Shown here: positions 1 to 5,590 of the stretch, one piece after another | Numbering within the stretch: position 1 is the stretch's first letter | Layout of the letters: each line of letters starts with the position of its first letter | Assembly: GCA_031255035.1 (NCBI GenBank) | Contig: JAIRTI010000261.1 | Coordinates: forward strand, 1-8,408 | Source: Desulfovibrio sp. | GTDB taxonomy: Bacteria; Desulfobacterota; Desulfovibrionia; Desulfovibrionales; Desulfovibrionaceae | Length of the DNA: 8,408 nucleotides | Direction of reading: 5' to 3' | The notes under the pieces: model-generated | The model's database searches: none | The model's input: only the letters and a program-made list of their open reading frames with translations | Told to the model about the DNA's origin: nothing | Made by a program: the position numbers and the translations under genes

Positions 1-53
1 CAGAAGGCCAGAACCGGCAGCAGCAAGATCAGAGGCCGTAAATTTCCTGTCAT
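1..53 (-). CDS. N-terminus of a probable exported protein (partial, runs off the left edge)
   Basis: Reading leftward from an ATG at 53, the first 17 codons give MTGNLRPLILLLPVLAF: one positive residue near the start, then an unbroken hydrophobic stretch, as in a Sec signal peptide or lipoprotein leader. Only the leader is in the window, so the mature protein and its function cannot be named. A well-formed promoter lies 54 bases upstream (107-135), which supports a real gene start. A competing ATG at 60 in another frame gives a non-hydrophobic peptide (MRHDRKFTAS) and looks less likely. No strong Shine-Dalgarno sequence is visible before either ATG. The gene diverges from cbiK, so it is not in the same transcript. 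Confidence 0.45.
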   Translation of the reverse strand, partial: MTGNLRPLILLLPVLAF

Positions 54-106
54 GACGCATCCAGTAACCAGATTGAATAATAGGTAAAAAACCGCAGTCA
101 GGCCAG

Positions 107-135
107 AGTCTAGGGGAAATTCAAGTTTTTTTCAA
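107..135 (-). promoter_or_regulatory. Sigma-70-type promoter for the leftward exported-protein gene
   Basis: On the minus strand TTGAAA (135-130) is followed after exactly 17 bases by TAGACT (112-107), a good -35/-10 pair. Transcription would begin near 100, giving a leader of roughly 47 bases before the ATG at 53. The surrounding sequence is AT-rich compared with the rest of the window. This is a pattern match only. Confidence 0.55.
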
Positions 136-150
136 GTATTGCGGCGCAAT
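120..150. promoter_or_regulatory. Direct and inverted repeats over the -35 region (candidate operator)
   Basis: The 7-mer TTCAAGT occurs at 120-126 and again at 131-137, 11 bases apart, so both copies lie on the same face of the helix. The second copy covers the -35 hexamer of the leftward promoter. Immediately outside it, ATTGC-GGC-GCAAT (138-150) is a perfect inverted repeat. Together they could bind a regulator, but no known operator consensus is recognised. Confidence 0.3.
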
Positions 151-202
151 CACAAGCATTCTCCTTGCTGAGGAAGCCGCTACGGCCTTGCCTGCTCCCC
201 CG

Positions 203-243
203 GCCTGGCGTATCCTTGACGCCGGGCAAAATCTTGCCTTTTT
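203..243 (+). promoter_or_regulatory. Two overlapping stem-loops in the cbiK upstream region (attenuator-like)
   Basis: The first stem pairs 203-211 with 219-227 (nine pairs, one of them G-U, 7-base loop). The second pairs 225-229 with 234-238 (GGCAA/TTGCC, 4-base loop) and is followed by five T residues (239-243), like a weak intrinsic terminator. The two structures share 225-227, so they cannot form together. This would suit attenuation ahead of cbiK, but the second stem has only five pairs, and no cobalamin-riboswitch B12 box (GCCACTG) is present. Confidence 0.25.
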
Positions 244-255
244 GGCGGAACGCAT

Positions 256-277
256 AATTTCAATGGTACAGTGCTCT
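256..277 (+). repeat. Degenerate copy of the repeat found at 4269-4290
   Basis: Nineteen of 22 bases match positions 4269-4290 on the same strand (core AATTTCAATG, then TGCTCT at the end; differences at the 11th, 14th and 16th bases). It ends four bases before the cbiK ATG and occupies the place where a ribosome-binding site would be. The inverted partner arm seen at 4248-4257 is not obvious here, so this would be a partial or decayed copy. It could also be chance similarity. Confidence 0.35.
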
Positions 278-281
278 GGCT

Positions 282-1190
282 ATGGGCGGACAAAGCGTAA
301 AAACCGGCATTCTTCTGGCCGCCTTCGGCTCGTCCAGTCTGCTGGGCGAAAAAGCCCTGGCGCGCTTTGCCGAACGCACGCGCCGCGCCTTCCCCGGCAC
401 GCCCGTGCGCTGGGCTTACACTTCGGACCGCATGCGCAGCCGGCTGGCCGCCGCCGGCAAGAAAACGGATTCCGTCAAAAAAGCCTTATGCCGCATGGGG
501 TTTGAACGCTACAGCCATGTGGCCGTGCAGTCGCTGCATCTTATTCCGGGCGTCGAATACGAGGCGCTGCTTGAGGAAACCGAAGCGGCCCGCCGCCAGG
601 GCGGTCCCGGCCACATCAGCGTGGGCCTGCCGCTTCTGCACGACGCCAGGGATGTGTCCGCGGCCTCGGCCGCGCTCCTGGCGCATCTGCCTGAGGAACG
701 CCTGCCGCATGAGCCGGTGATCTGCATGGGGCACGGCACCTGGCATATGGGCGCGGCCAGCTATGCCGCCCTGGCCAAGGCGGTCAGCAAGAATGACGAG
801 CGCATTTTCATCGGCGCCCTTGAGGGCGACCACCGCATTGAAAAGCTCCTGCCCGTGGTTGTCGCGGCCTGCCCGCCGGTCGGTGCCGGGCCTTTCTCAG
901 GGCCGCCGGCCGAAGCGGGCGCCCCCTCCTGTCCGGCCGATTCCGTTGATTTTCCGGAAGGAGCGCGGCGGCGCGTCTGGCTGCTGCCTTTGCTGTCCGT
1001 CATCGGCAAACATGCGGAACGGGACATGGCCGGCGACAACCCCGATTCCTGGCGCAGCCTCATTGAAGGCGCGGGTTACGCCTGTCGGCCGATTCTGACC
1101 GGAACCGCGGAGTACGAGGAATTCGCGCGCATCTGGCTTGAGCACCTGCGGGTGGCGCTGGCCGATCTGGCCGGGCCGATAGCGCGTTAA
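282..1190 (+). CDS. cbiK: Sirohydrochlorin cobaltochelatase, CbiK family (cytoplasmic type)
   Basis: CbiK inserts Co2+ into sirohydrochlorin or its oxidised form precorrin-2 to start anaerobic cobalamin synthesis. The 302-residue product starts GILLAAFGSS, the usual chelatase beta strand, and carries the family landmarks VQSLHLIPGVEYE, MGHGTWH (His151), GALEG (Glu181) and GKHAERDM (His244). These align with the metal ligands His145/Glu175/His207 of Salmonella CbiK. The first gap (30 residues) is conserved, but the second is 63 residues instead of 32, because a Pro/Gly/Ala-rich stretch of about 31 residues (roughly 196-229) is inserted. There is no signal peptide, and an in-frame TAA at 255-257 rules out a longer start, so it resembles the cytoplasmic CbiK of Desulfovibrio vulgaris rather than the periplasmic paralogue. 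The ATG at 282 lacks a clear Shine-Dalgarno sequence. The gene converges with gcvPB, with 44 bases between them and no clear terminator. Confidence 0.92.
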   Translation: MGGQSVKTGILLAAFGSSSLLGEKALARFAERTRRAFPGTPVRWAYTSDRMRSRLAAAGKKTDSVKKALCRMGFERYSHVAVQSLHLIPGVEYEALLEETEAARRQGGPGHISVGLPLLHDARDVSAASAALLAHLPEERLPHEPVICMGHGTWHMGAASYAALAKAVSKNDERIFIGALEGDHRIEKLLPVVVAACPPVGAGPFSGPPAEAGAPSCPADSVDFPEGARRRVWLLPLLSVIGKHAERDMAGDNPDSWRSLIEGAGYACRPILTGTAEYEEFARIWLEHLRVALADLAGPIAR

Positions 1191-1234
1191 GGCTCGTAAT
1201 GCTCCAGCGCGTCCCCTGACGGTGAAAAAGGGTT

Positions 1235-2680
1235 CTACTCCACCTCGGTCAGGATCATGTTCCTGGCGGCCGCCGTTTCGTCGAGGCGGCGCACCGGCAG
1301 AGTGACGGGCGCGGCCTTGACCCCGGCGGGATCCGTCCTGGCCCGTTCGCAAATGGCGATCAGGTCGTCGCAAAAGGCGTCGAGCATTTCCTTGCTTTCG
1401 GTCTCGGTCGGCTCGAACATCAGGCATTCCTTGACAATCAGCGGGAAGTAAATGGTCGGCGCGTGATAGCCCTTGTCGAGCAGGGCCTTGGCGAGGTCCA
1501 GGGCGTGTACGTCGTATTCCCCGAGCTTCGACGCCGAGGCCACAAACTCGTGCATGCAGATTCGATCGTAAGGAATATCCAGATGCCCGCGCAAACGCGC
1601 CAGCAGGTAGTTGGCGTTGAGCACCGCGTAGTCCGTGGCCCGCGACAGGCCCTCCGCGCCGCAGCGCAGGATATAGGCCAGGGCTTTCAGGTAGACCCCG
1701 AAGTTTCCGTAAAAAGGCGCGACCCTGCCGATGCTCTGCGGCAGATCATGGTTGAGGCCGAAGCGCCCGTCCGCTTTTTTGACGACGCGCGGACCGGGCA
1801 GAAAAGGGATCAGGCGTTCGGAAACCCCAACGGGGCCGGACCCCGGACCGCCGCCGCCGTGCGGGGTGCCCATGGTCTTGTGCAGGTTGAGGTGCACCAC
1901 GTCAAAGCCGACATCGCCCACGCGCAGACGGCCCATGCAGGCGTTGAAGTTCGCGCCGTCATAATAGAGGAGGGCGTCCACCGAGCGCAGAAGACGCACG
2001 ATTTCAGGCAGGTGTTGCTCAAACAGTCCCAAGGTGTTGGGGCAGGTCATCATCAGGCCGGCCACGGAATCGTCCAGCACGGCGGCCAGGGCTTCGGGGT
2101 CGACCATGCCGTCTTTGGAGACGATATTGACCACCTCGTACCCGGCGAGCGCGGCCGTGGCCGGGTTGGTGCCGTGGGCGGCGTCCGGGCAGATGATTTT
2201 ACTTTTCTTGTTGCCCTTGGCCCGGTGGTAGGCGGCAATGAGAAGAATGCCGGTCAGTTCGCCCTGGGCCCCGGCCATGGGCTGCATGGTAAAGGCCCGC
2301 ATGCCCGTGACTTCCTGGAGTAATTGCTCCGTCAGCCAGATGGCTTCAAGGTTGCCCTGGGTCAGGGCCTCGCCGCCGTCCACCTGGGCCAGCAGCGGGT
2401 GGGTGTCGGTGAAACCCCTGTAGTTGACCGCCGCCTCGATGAACTTGGGATTGTATTTCATGGTGCAGGAGCCCAGAGGGTAGAAATTGGCGTCAACCCC
2501 GTAGTTGAGCCGTGAGAGGCGTGAATAATGGCGCACCACGTCCAGTTCCGAGAGTTCGGGAAGGGCCGGACGCCGGGCGCGCAGCAGGTTTTGCGGGAGC
2601 ATATCTCTGGCGGTCTTATCGGCCTTGGGCGGCAGAACGCCGGTGCGGCCGGGGACGGATTTGGCGAAGACTGTTTTCAT
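1235..2680 (-). CDS. gcvPB: Glycine dehydrogenase (decarboxylating), P-protein subunit 2
   Basis: This is the PLP-carrying half of the split P-protein of the glycine cleavage system. With GcvPA it decarboxylates glycine and loads the aminomethyl group onto lipoyl-GcvH; the reaction is reversible. The 481-residue product has the usual length and signatures: PLGSCTMKYNP (68-78), AHGTNPATA (168-176) and HLNLHKTMGTPHGGGGPG (263-280), where Lys268 is the expected PLP Schiff-base lysine. The ATG at 2680 has GAGG five bases upstream on the coding strand and lies seven bases after the gcvPA stop, so the two subunits are probably translated together. It is the last gene of the leftward cluster and ends facing cbiK. 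The C-terminus reads through to a TAG and looks complete. Confidence 0.96.
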   Translation of the reverse strand: MKTVFAKSVPGRTGVLPPKADKTARDMLPQNLLRARRPALPELSELDVVRHYSRLSRLNYGVDANFYPLGSCTMKYNPKFIEAAVNYRGFTDTHPLLAQVDGGEALTQGNLEAIWLTEQLLQEVTGMRAFTMQPMAGAQGELTGILLIAAYHRAKGNKKSKIICPDAAHGTNPATAALAGYEVVNIVSKDGMVDPEALAAVLDDSVAGLMMTCPNTLGLFEQHLPEIVRLLRSVDALLYYDGANFNACMGRLRVGDVGFDVVHLNLHKTMGTPHGGGGPGSGPVGVSERLIPFLPGPRVVKKADGRFGLNHDLPQSIGRVAPFYGNFGVYLKALAYILRCGAEGLSRATDYAVLNANYLLARLRGHLDIPYDRICMHEFVASASKLGEYDVHALDLAKALLDKGYHAPTIYFPLIVKECLMFEPTETESKEMLDAFCDDLIAICERARTDPAGVKAAPVTLPVRRLDETAAARNMILTEVE

Positions 2681-2687
2681 GGAGGCC

Positions 2688-4019
2688 TCACAGCGCGGAG
2701 CTAAGGGCTTGGGCCATGCGCCGGATGTGCGCGGGCCGGGTTTTTTCGGTGCAGGCTACAAGCAGAACATTTTCAAGCCCTTTGTACCAGCGGCACACGG
2801 GCAGGCCCGGGGCGATCTTTTCCTTGAGCAGGGCGGCAACGGCCTGACGGGCCGGCTTGGGCAGGGTTACGGCGAACTCGTTGCCGTAGGGCGCGTCGTT
2901 GAGCATGGACACGCCCGGCAGTTTCGTCAGGGCCTCGGCGCTTTCGCGGGCCCGCTGCATGGAGAGTTCCGCCGTGCGGATCAGACCCTCAGGGCCGAGC
3001 AGCGACAGGTGAATGACGCTGCGCATGGCGCACAGGGCCTGGTTGGAGCAGATGTTGGAGGTGGCCTTGGCCCTGCGGATGTGCTGTTCGCGGGCCTGCA
3101 AGGTGAGCACATAGCCGGTCTTGCCGTCAAGGTCCTTGGTGCGTCCGGCGATACGGCCGGGCATCTGGCGCACCATGTCTTTGGCGCAGGCCATCATGCC
3201 GAGATAGGGACCGCCGAAGGAAAGGGCCATGCCCACGCTCTGGCCGTCGGCCACGGCCACGTCAAAGCCGCTTTCGCCTGGGGTTTTCAGCACGGACTGC
3301 AATACCGGGTTCACCAGCATCACGCTTTTGGCCCCGGCGGCGCGCGCCTTGTCCGCCAAGGGCGCGAAGTCCTGAACCACGCCGAAAAATCCTGGGTTCT
3401 GCACGATGACGGCCGCGCAATCGCCGCCGATGGCGGCGGCCAGCGTGTCCATGTCGGACGCGCCCCCGGCGTGGGGCACGGTCACGATGACCACATCCAC
3501 GTTGGCGGCCAGGGTATGCAGCATGGCCCGGTACAGGGGGTTCAGGCATTCGTCGACGACGAGGCGGCGTTTTTTGGCGGCGCGCACGCACATCATGGCC
3601 GCTTCGAACACCGCGCTGCCGCCGTCGTACACCGAGGCGTTGGCCGCATCCATGTCCAGAAGCCGGCACACGGCCGTCTGGTATTCGAAAATGCCCTGGA
3701 GAGTGCCCTGGGACGCCTCCGGCTGATACGGGGTGTAGGCGGTGTAGAATTCACCGCGCGCGGTCAGGGCGTCGACCGCTGCCGGCACGATATGGTCGTA
3801 CGCGCCCGCCCCCATGAAACTGAGCACGTGCCCGGCGTTCCTATGGGCCAGTTCGTGCATGCGCGCGGCGGCGTCGTATTCGCTGAGACCCTCGGGCAGG
3901 GCGAAGCTCTTGGGGCGCATATCGTCGGGAATGGCGGCGAACAGTTCGTCCAGGTGCCTGACGCCGACGGCCTTGAGCATGGCGCCGGTGTCCTCGGGGG
4001 TATGGGGGATAAAAGGCAT
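2688..4019 (-). CDS. gcvPA: Glycine dehydrogenase (decarboxylating), P-protein subunit 1
   Basis: This is the N-terminal half-equivalent of the P-protein; it forms the heterotetrameric enzyme with GcvPB. The 443 residues match the usual size of the subunit. Recognisable stretches are the opening MPFIPHTPEDTGAML, FMGAGAYDHIVPAAV (68-82), YTPYQPEASQGTLQGIFEYQ (96-115) and the YDGGSA segment (131-136), all typical of GcvPA. The ATG at 4019 is preceded by a good GGAGG at about the right distance, so the start is secure. It is separated from gcvH by a 269-base structured spacer but from gcvPB by only seven bases. It could be expressed by readthrough from the gcvH transcript or from a promoter inside the spacer that I could not identify. 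Confidence 0.96.
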   Translation of the reverse strand: MPFIPHTPEDTGAMLKAVGVRHLDELFAAIPDDMRPKSFALPEGLSEYDAAARMHELAHRNAGHVLSFMGAGAYDHIVPAAVDALTARGEFYTAYTPYQPEASQGTLQGIFEYQTAVCRLLDMDAANASVYDGGSAVFEAAMMCVRAAKKRRLVVDECLNPLYRAMLHTLAANVDVVIVTVPHAGGASDMDTLAAAIGGDCAAVIVQNPGFFGVVQDFAPLADKARAAGAKSVMLVNPVLQSVLKTPGESGFDVAVADGQSVGMALSFGGPYLGMMACAKDMVRQMPGRIAGRTKDLDGKTGYVLTLQAREQHIRRAKATSNICSNQALCAMRSVIHLSLLGPEGLIRTAELSMQRARESAEALTKLPGVSMLNDAPYGNEFAVTLPKPARQAVAALLKEKIAPGLPVCRWYKGLENVLLVACTEKTRPAHIRRMAQALSSAL

Positions 4020-4058
4020 TAAGACCTCCGTTGCATGCCGGTGAAGATGGATAAAGCA

Positions 4059-4113
4059 TCATGCCTCCGGCGGCCTGTCGGCCCGGATTGCGGGCGGGCT
4101 GCCGGAGGCATGA
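4059..4113. other. Strong stem-loop in the leader of gcvPA
   Basis: A perfect 13-bp inverted repeat (TCATGCCTCCGGC at 4059-4071 against GCCGGAGGCATGA at 4101-4113) encloses a second small stem (GCCCG 4081-4085 with CGGGC 4091-4095, 5-base loop). On the gcvPA coding strand it lies about 40 bases before the start codon. No T-run follows it in either direction, so it is not a standard intrinsic terminator. It may be an RNA-stability or processing element between gcvH and gcvPA. It does not show the conserved features of a glycine riboswitch. Confidence 0.5.
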
Positions 4114-4117
4114 CGCG

Positions 4118-4153
4118 AAAAAAACACGGGTCAGACGGTTTCAACACTGTCTG
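4118..4153 (-). terminator. Weak terminator-like hairpin between gcvH and gcvPA
   Basis: Read leftward, CAGAC (4153-4149) can pair with GTCTG (4136-4132) across a 12-base loop. Seven bases later there is a run of seven T residues (4124-4118). The stem is short and the T-run is displaced, so at best this would be a leaky terminator reducing readthrough into gcvPA. Confidence 0.25.
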
Positions 4154-4289
4154 GAGCATTTTCGCGTTTGCGATTTCCGCTTAACGGCGGGCAAAGCCCG
4201 CCTGCGAAAATCTCACGGGCCTTGCCGCGCTTCGTTTCGCAAGGCCGGAGCATTTTACCGCAATGAGTAATTTCAATGTTAAAATGCTC
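4153..4289. repeat. Palindromic intergenic repeat element with GAGCATTTT ends
   Basis: The block starts with GGAGCATTTT (4153-4162), repeats GGAGCATTTT at 4247-4256 and ends with AAAATGCTC (4281-4289), the inverse complement, which overlaps the gcvH stop codon. GAGCATTTTA (4248-4257) pairs perfectly with TAAAATGCTC (4280-4289). Inside lie TTTTCGC/GCGAAAA (4159-4165 with 4204-4210) around GGCGGGC-AAA-GCCCGCC (4186-4202), and GGCCTTGC/GCAAGGCC (4218-4225 with 4239-4246). The terminal inverted repeats and lack of coding capacity suggest a REP-like or MITE-like dispersed element of about 137 bp. That it is dispersed in the genome is inference; within the window only a partial relative at 256-277 is seen. 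Confidence 0.5.
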
Positions 4290-4672
4290 TAATGGGCTTC
4301 GTTGGCGACGGCTTCTTCGTAGCCTTTGGCGTCCAGCAGGCCCGAAGGCTGTGCCGACAGGCGTACGCGCACCATCCAGCCCTTGTCAAAAGGCGACTGG
4401 TTCATCAATTCGGGCGCGTTTTCAAGGGCTTCGTTCACCGCGACGACCTCACCGGCCACCGGGCTGTAAATATCGCTGGCCGCCTTGACCGATTCAACCG
4501 AGCCCATTTCCTTGCCCGGCGCCAGGGTGTCGCCCACGGCGGGCAGGTCGATGAACGTAATGTCGCCCAACTGGTCCTGGGCGAAATGGGTGATGCCGAG
4601 CACGGCTTCGTTCCCCTCGATGCGCGCCCATTCATGGCTGGGCGAGTAAAGCAGATCGGGCTTGACGGACAT
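4289..4672 (-). CDS. gcvH: Glycine cleavage system H protein (lipoyl carrier)
   Basis: GcvH carries the aminomethyl intermediate on a lipoylated lysine between the P, T and L proteins. The 127-residue product is the normal size for the family. It shows the [20 protein letters not shown] opening (12-31), [10 protein letters not shown] and the lipoylation motif [11 protein letters not shown], with Lys63 as the expected lipoyl-lysine, followed by [20 protein letters not shown] lies five bases upstream of the ATG at 4672. The gene begins 29 bases after the response-regulator stop, so the two are probably on one transcript. The TAG stop overlaps the end of the repeat element 4153-4289. gcvT and the dihydrolipoyl dehydrogenase gene are not in the window. 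Confidence 0.97.
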   Translation of the reverse strand: MSVKPDLLYSPSHEWARIEGNEAVLGITHFAQDQLGDITFIDLPAVGDTLAPGKEMGSVESVKAASDIYSPVAGEVVAVNEALENAPELMNQSPFDKGWMVRVRLSAQPSGLLDAKGYEEAVANEAH

Positions 4673-4701
4673 AGGGGCTCCTTGTGGGCAGTCTTCGCCG
4701 G

Positions 4702-5112
4702 TCAGGATTTTTGGGGCAGGGGCACGCCGAGTTTGGCGATTTCCTGTAACAGCGCCTCATGGTTAATGGGTTTGACGATATAGCCGGTAGCGTCGCCGAG
4801 AAAGAAGGCGTCGTGCAGTTCCTCGGAGTTGTCGAGCCCGGAGATCATGATGACCTTCACCTGGTCGGCGTCCGCGACGCCGTGATCTTTTTCAATCTCT
4901 CGAATTTCCCGCAGGGCTTGCTGGCCGTCCACGTTGGGCATCAGGATGTCCATGGTGACCAGGGCATAGGGCTCACTTTCTTTCAAGGAGCGGGCAAAAG
5001 CCTCGACGGCTTCTTCGCCGTCCGTGGCCACGTCAACCTCTCCAAAAGGACGCAGAAGTTTTTGTACAAGCCTGCGGGTTTCAAAATCGTCATCGACCAC
5101 GAGAAAGCGCAT
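4702..5112 (-). CDS. Single-domain CheY-like response regulator
   Basis: The 136-residue protein is a lone receiver domain with no output domain. The acidic pocket is in FLVVDDD (Asp8/Asp9), the phospho-acceptor is Asp55 in VTMDILMP, the switch Ser91 is in MISG, and Lys114 lies in VKP. It should be phosphorylated by a histidine kinase that is not in this window and act by protein-protein contact. The ATG at 5112 is preferred because an AAGGA site lies just upstream and the receiver fold begins immediately. A longer in-frame start at 5388 would run through the promoter at 5219-5247 and adds low-complexity sequence. It is followed after 29 bases by gcvH, an unusual partner for a receiver domain. 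The target cannot be deduced from sequence. Confidence 0.93.
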   Translation of the reverse strand: MRFLVVDDDFETRRLVQKLLRPFGEVDVATDGEEAVEAFARSLKESEPYALVTMDILMPNVDGQQALREIREIEKDHGVADADQVKVIMISGLDNSEELHDAFFLGDATGYIVKPINHEALLQEIAKLGVPLPQKS

Positions 5113-5130
5113 AGTGACGTTCCTTGTCTG

Positions 5131-5155
5131 TTGCCGGCGGCGGGCAGGCCGGCAA
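5131..5155 (-). other. Stem-loop in the 5' leader of the response-regulator transcript
   Basis: TTGCCGGC (5131-5138) and GCCGGCAA (5148-5155) form a perfect 8-bp stem with a 9-base loop, 18 bases upstream of the response-regulator ATG and close to its ribosome-binding site. No T-run follows in the transcribed direction. It may influence translation or mRNA stability. Confidence 0.4.
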
Positions 5156-5218
5156 TTTGGGGGAGCGGCGAAAATTCGCATACGGAGCAGCGGGGGCCTG
5201 CCGCGCATGTCGGTTGAA

Positions 5219-5247
5219 ATAGTAGCGGGAGCCGCGGGCGAGGTCAA
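5219..5247 (-). promoter_or_regulatory. Sigma-70-type promoter for the response regulator-gcvH cluster
   Basis: On the minus strand TTGACC (5247-5242) is followed after exactly 17 bases by TACTAT (5224-5219), the best promoter match in the window. The predicted start is near 5212, giving a leader of about 100 bases to the ATG at 5112. No other convincing promoter is visible before gcvH, gcvPA or gcvPB. Confidence 0.65.
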
Positions 5248-5277
5248 GCAGGAAAGCGACAGCAGGAAAGCGACAGC
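5247..5277. repeat. Tandem 14-bp repeat abutting the -35 box
   Basis: AGCAGGAAAGCGAC is present at 5247-5260 and again, identical, at 5261-5274, followed by a third partial AGC. The array overlaps the outer base of the -35 hexamer of the promoter at 5219-5247. Its position suits an activator binding as tandem units, but a simple replication-slippage duplication is equally possible. Confidence 0.5.
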
Positions 5278-5590
5278 GGGACCGGGCGGCCGTCCGGTGT
5301 CGAGCTTAGCGGTCTGACCATCGCGGAAATCGAGGCCCTGCCGACGGAATAGCCGTTCCCTACCGGAGCTTTTGACCACAGCCCGCATGTCGCCCTTCTA
5401 TTGTCGCGCCACGACCATATGGGTATTGAGGTCCGTCATGGCCCCGCGCACCTCCGTCGCGGCCTGGGCGTTGCGTTGCGGCCCGCGCCAGCGGAACTCG
5501 CTCCGCATCAGAGCATAGGCGGCACAACGCGCCGTGCGTTTCCACAAGCCTTTTCCGGGGCCGCGTCTTGACAGAGCCTTTCGCGCTTGT
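5278..5590. other. 313-base stretch with no convincing gene; possible gene debris
   Basis: No reading frame here has a start codon, ribosome-binding site and recognisable protein together. Two frames do look coding-like at their 3' ends. A rightward one ends GVELSGLTIAEIEALPTE at a TAG (5350-5352). A leftward one runs from a stop overlapping the metH end and terminates TDLNTHMVVARQ at a TAG (5400-5398). They converge, and neither has a proper 5' end. They may be remnants of genes cut away by rearrangement, or chance open frames in GC-rich DNA. No clear terminator for metH was found. Confidence 0.3.

Noticed and set aside
234..258. TTGCCT/CATAAT as a cbiK promoter
   Set aside because: The spacer is only 13 bases, too short for a sigma-70 promoter, and no better pair was found nearby.
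54..281. Cobalamin riboswitch upstream of cbiK
   Set aside because: No B12-box-like GCCACTG or the multi-stem architecture is present, and the leader is too short.
188..505. 105-residue rightward open frame overlapping the cbiK start
   Set aside because: Its 3' half overlaps well-conserved CbiK sequence in another frame and it has no ribosome-binding site.
1191..1234. Terminator between the convergent cbiK and gcvPB
   Set aside because: No stem longer than three pairs with a following T-run could be found on either strand.
1463..2323. 286-residue rightward open frame opposite gcvPB
   Set aside because: Antisense to the conserved GcvPB sequence, including its PLP motif; composition is typical of a shadow frame.
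2625..4022. 465-residue rightward open frame opposite gcvPA
   Set aside because: It is antisense to a clear GcvPA, has His/Gly/Ala/Val-rich low-complexity composition and no recognisable domain; long antisense frames are common in GC-rich codon-biased genes.
4020..4288. Glycine riboswitch between gcvH and gcvPA
   Set aside because: The spacer is structured, but I could not find the conserved aptamer core sequences; the stems are better explained by repeat-type palindromes.
5113..5388. Upstream extension of the response regulator to an ATG at 5388
   Set aside because: The receiver domain begins at 5112 with its own ribosome-binding site; the extension covers the likely promoter and tandem repeat and encodes low-complexity sequence.
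5360..5545. 61-residue leftward open frame between metH and the response regulator
   Set aside because: No ribosome-binding site or recognisable family; Arg/Gly-rich composition is what GC-rich DNA gives by chance.
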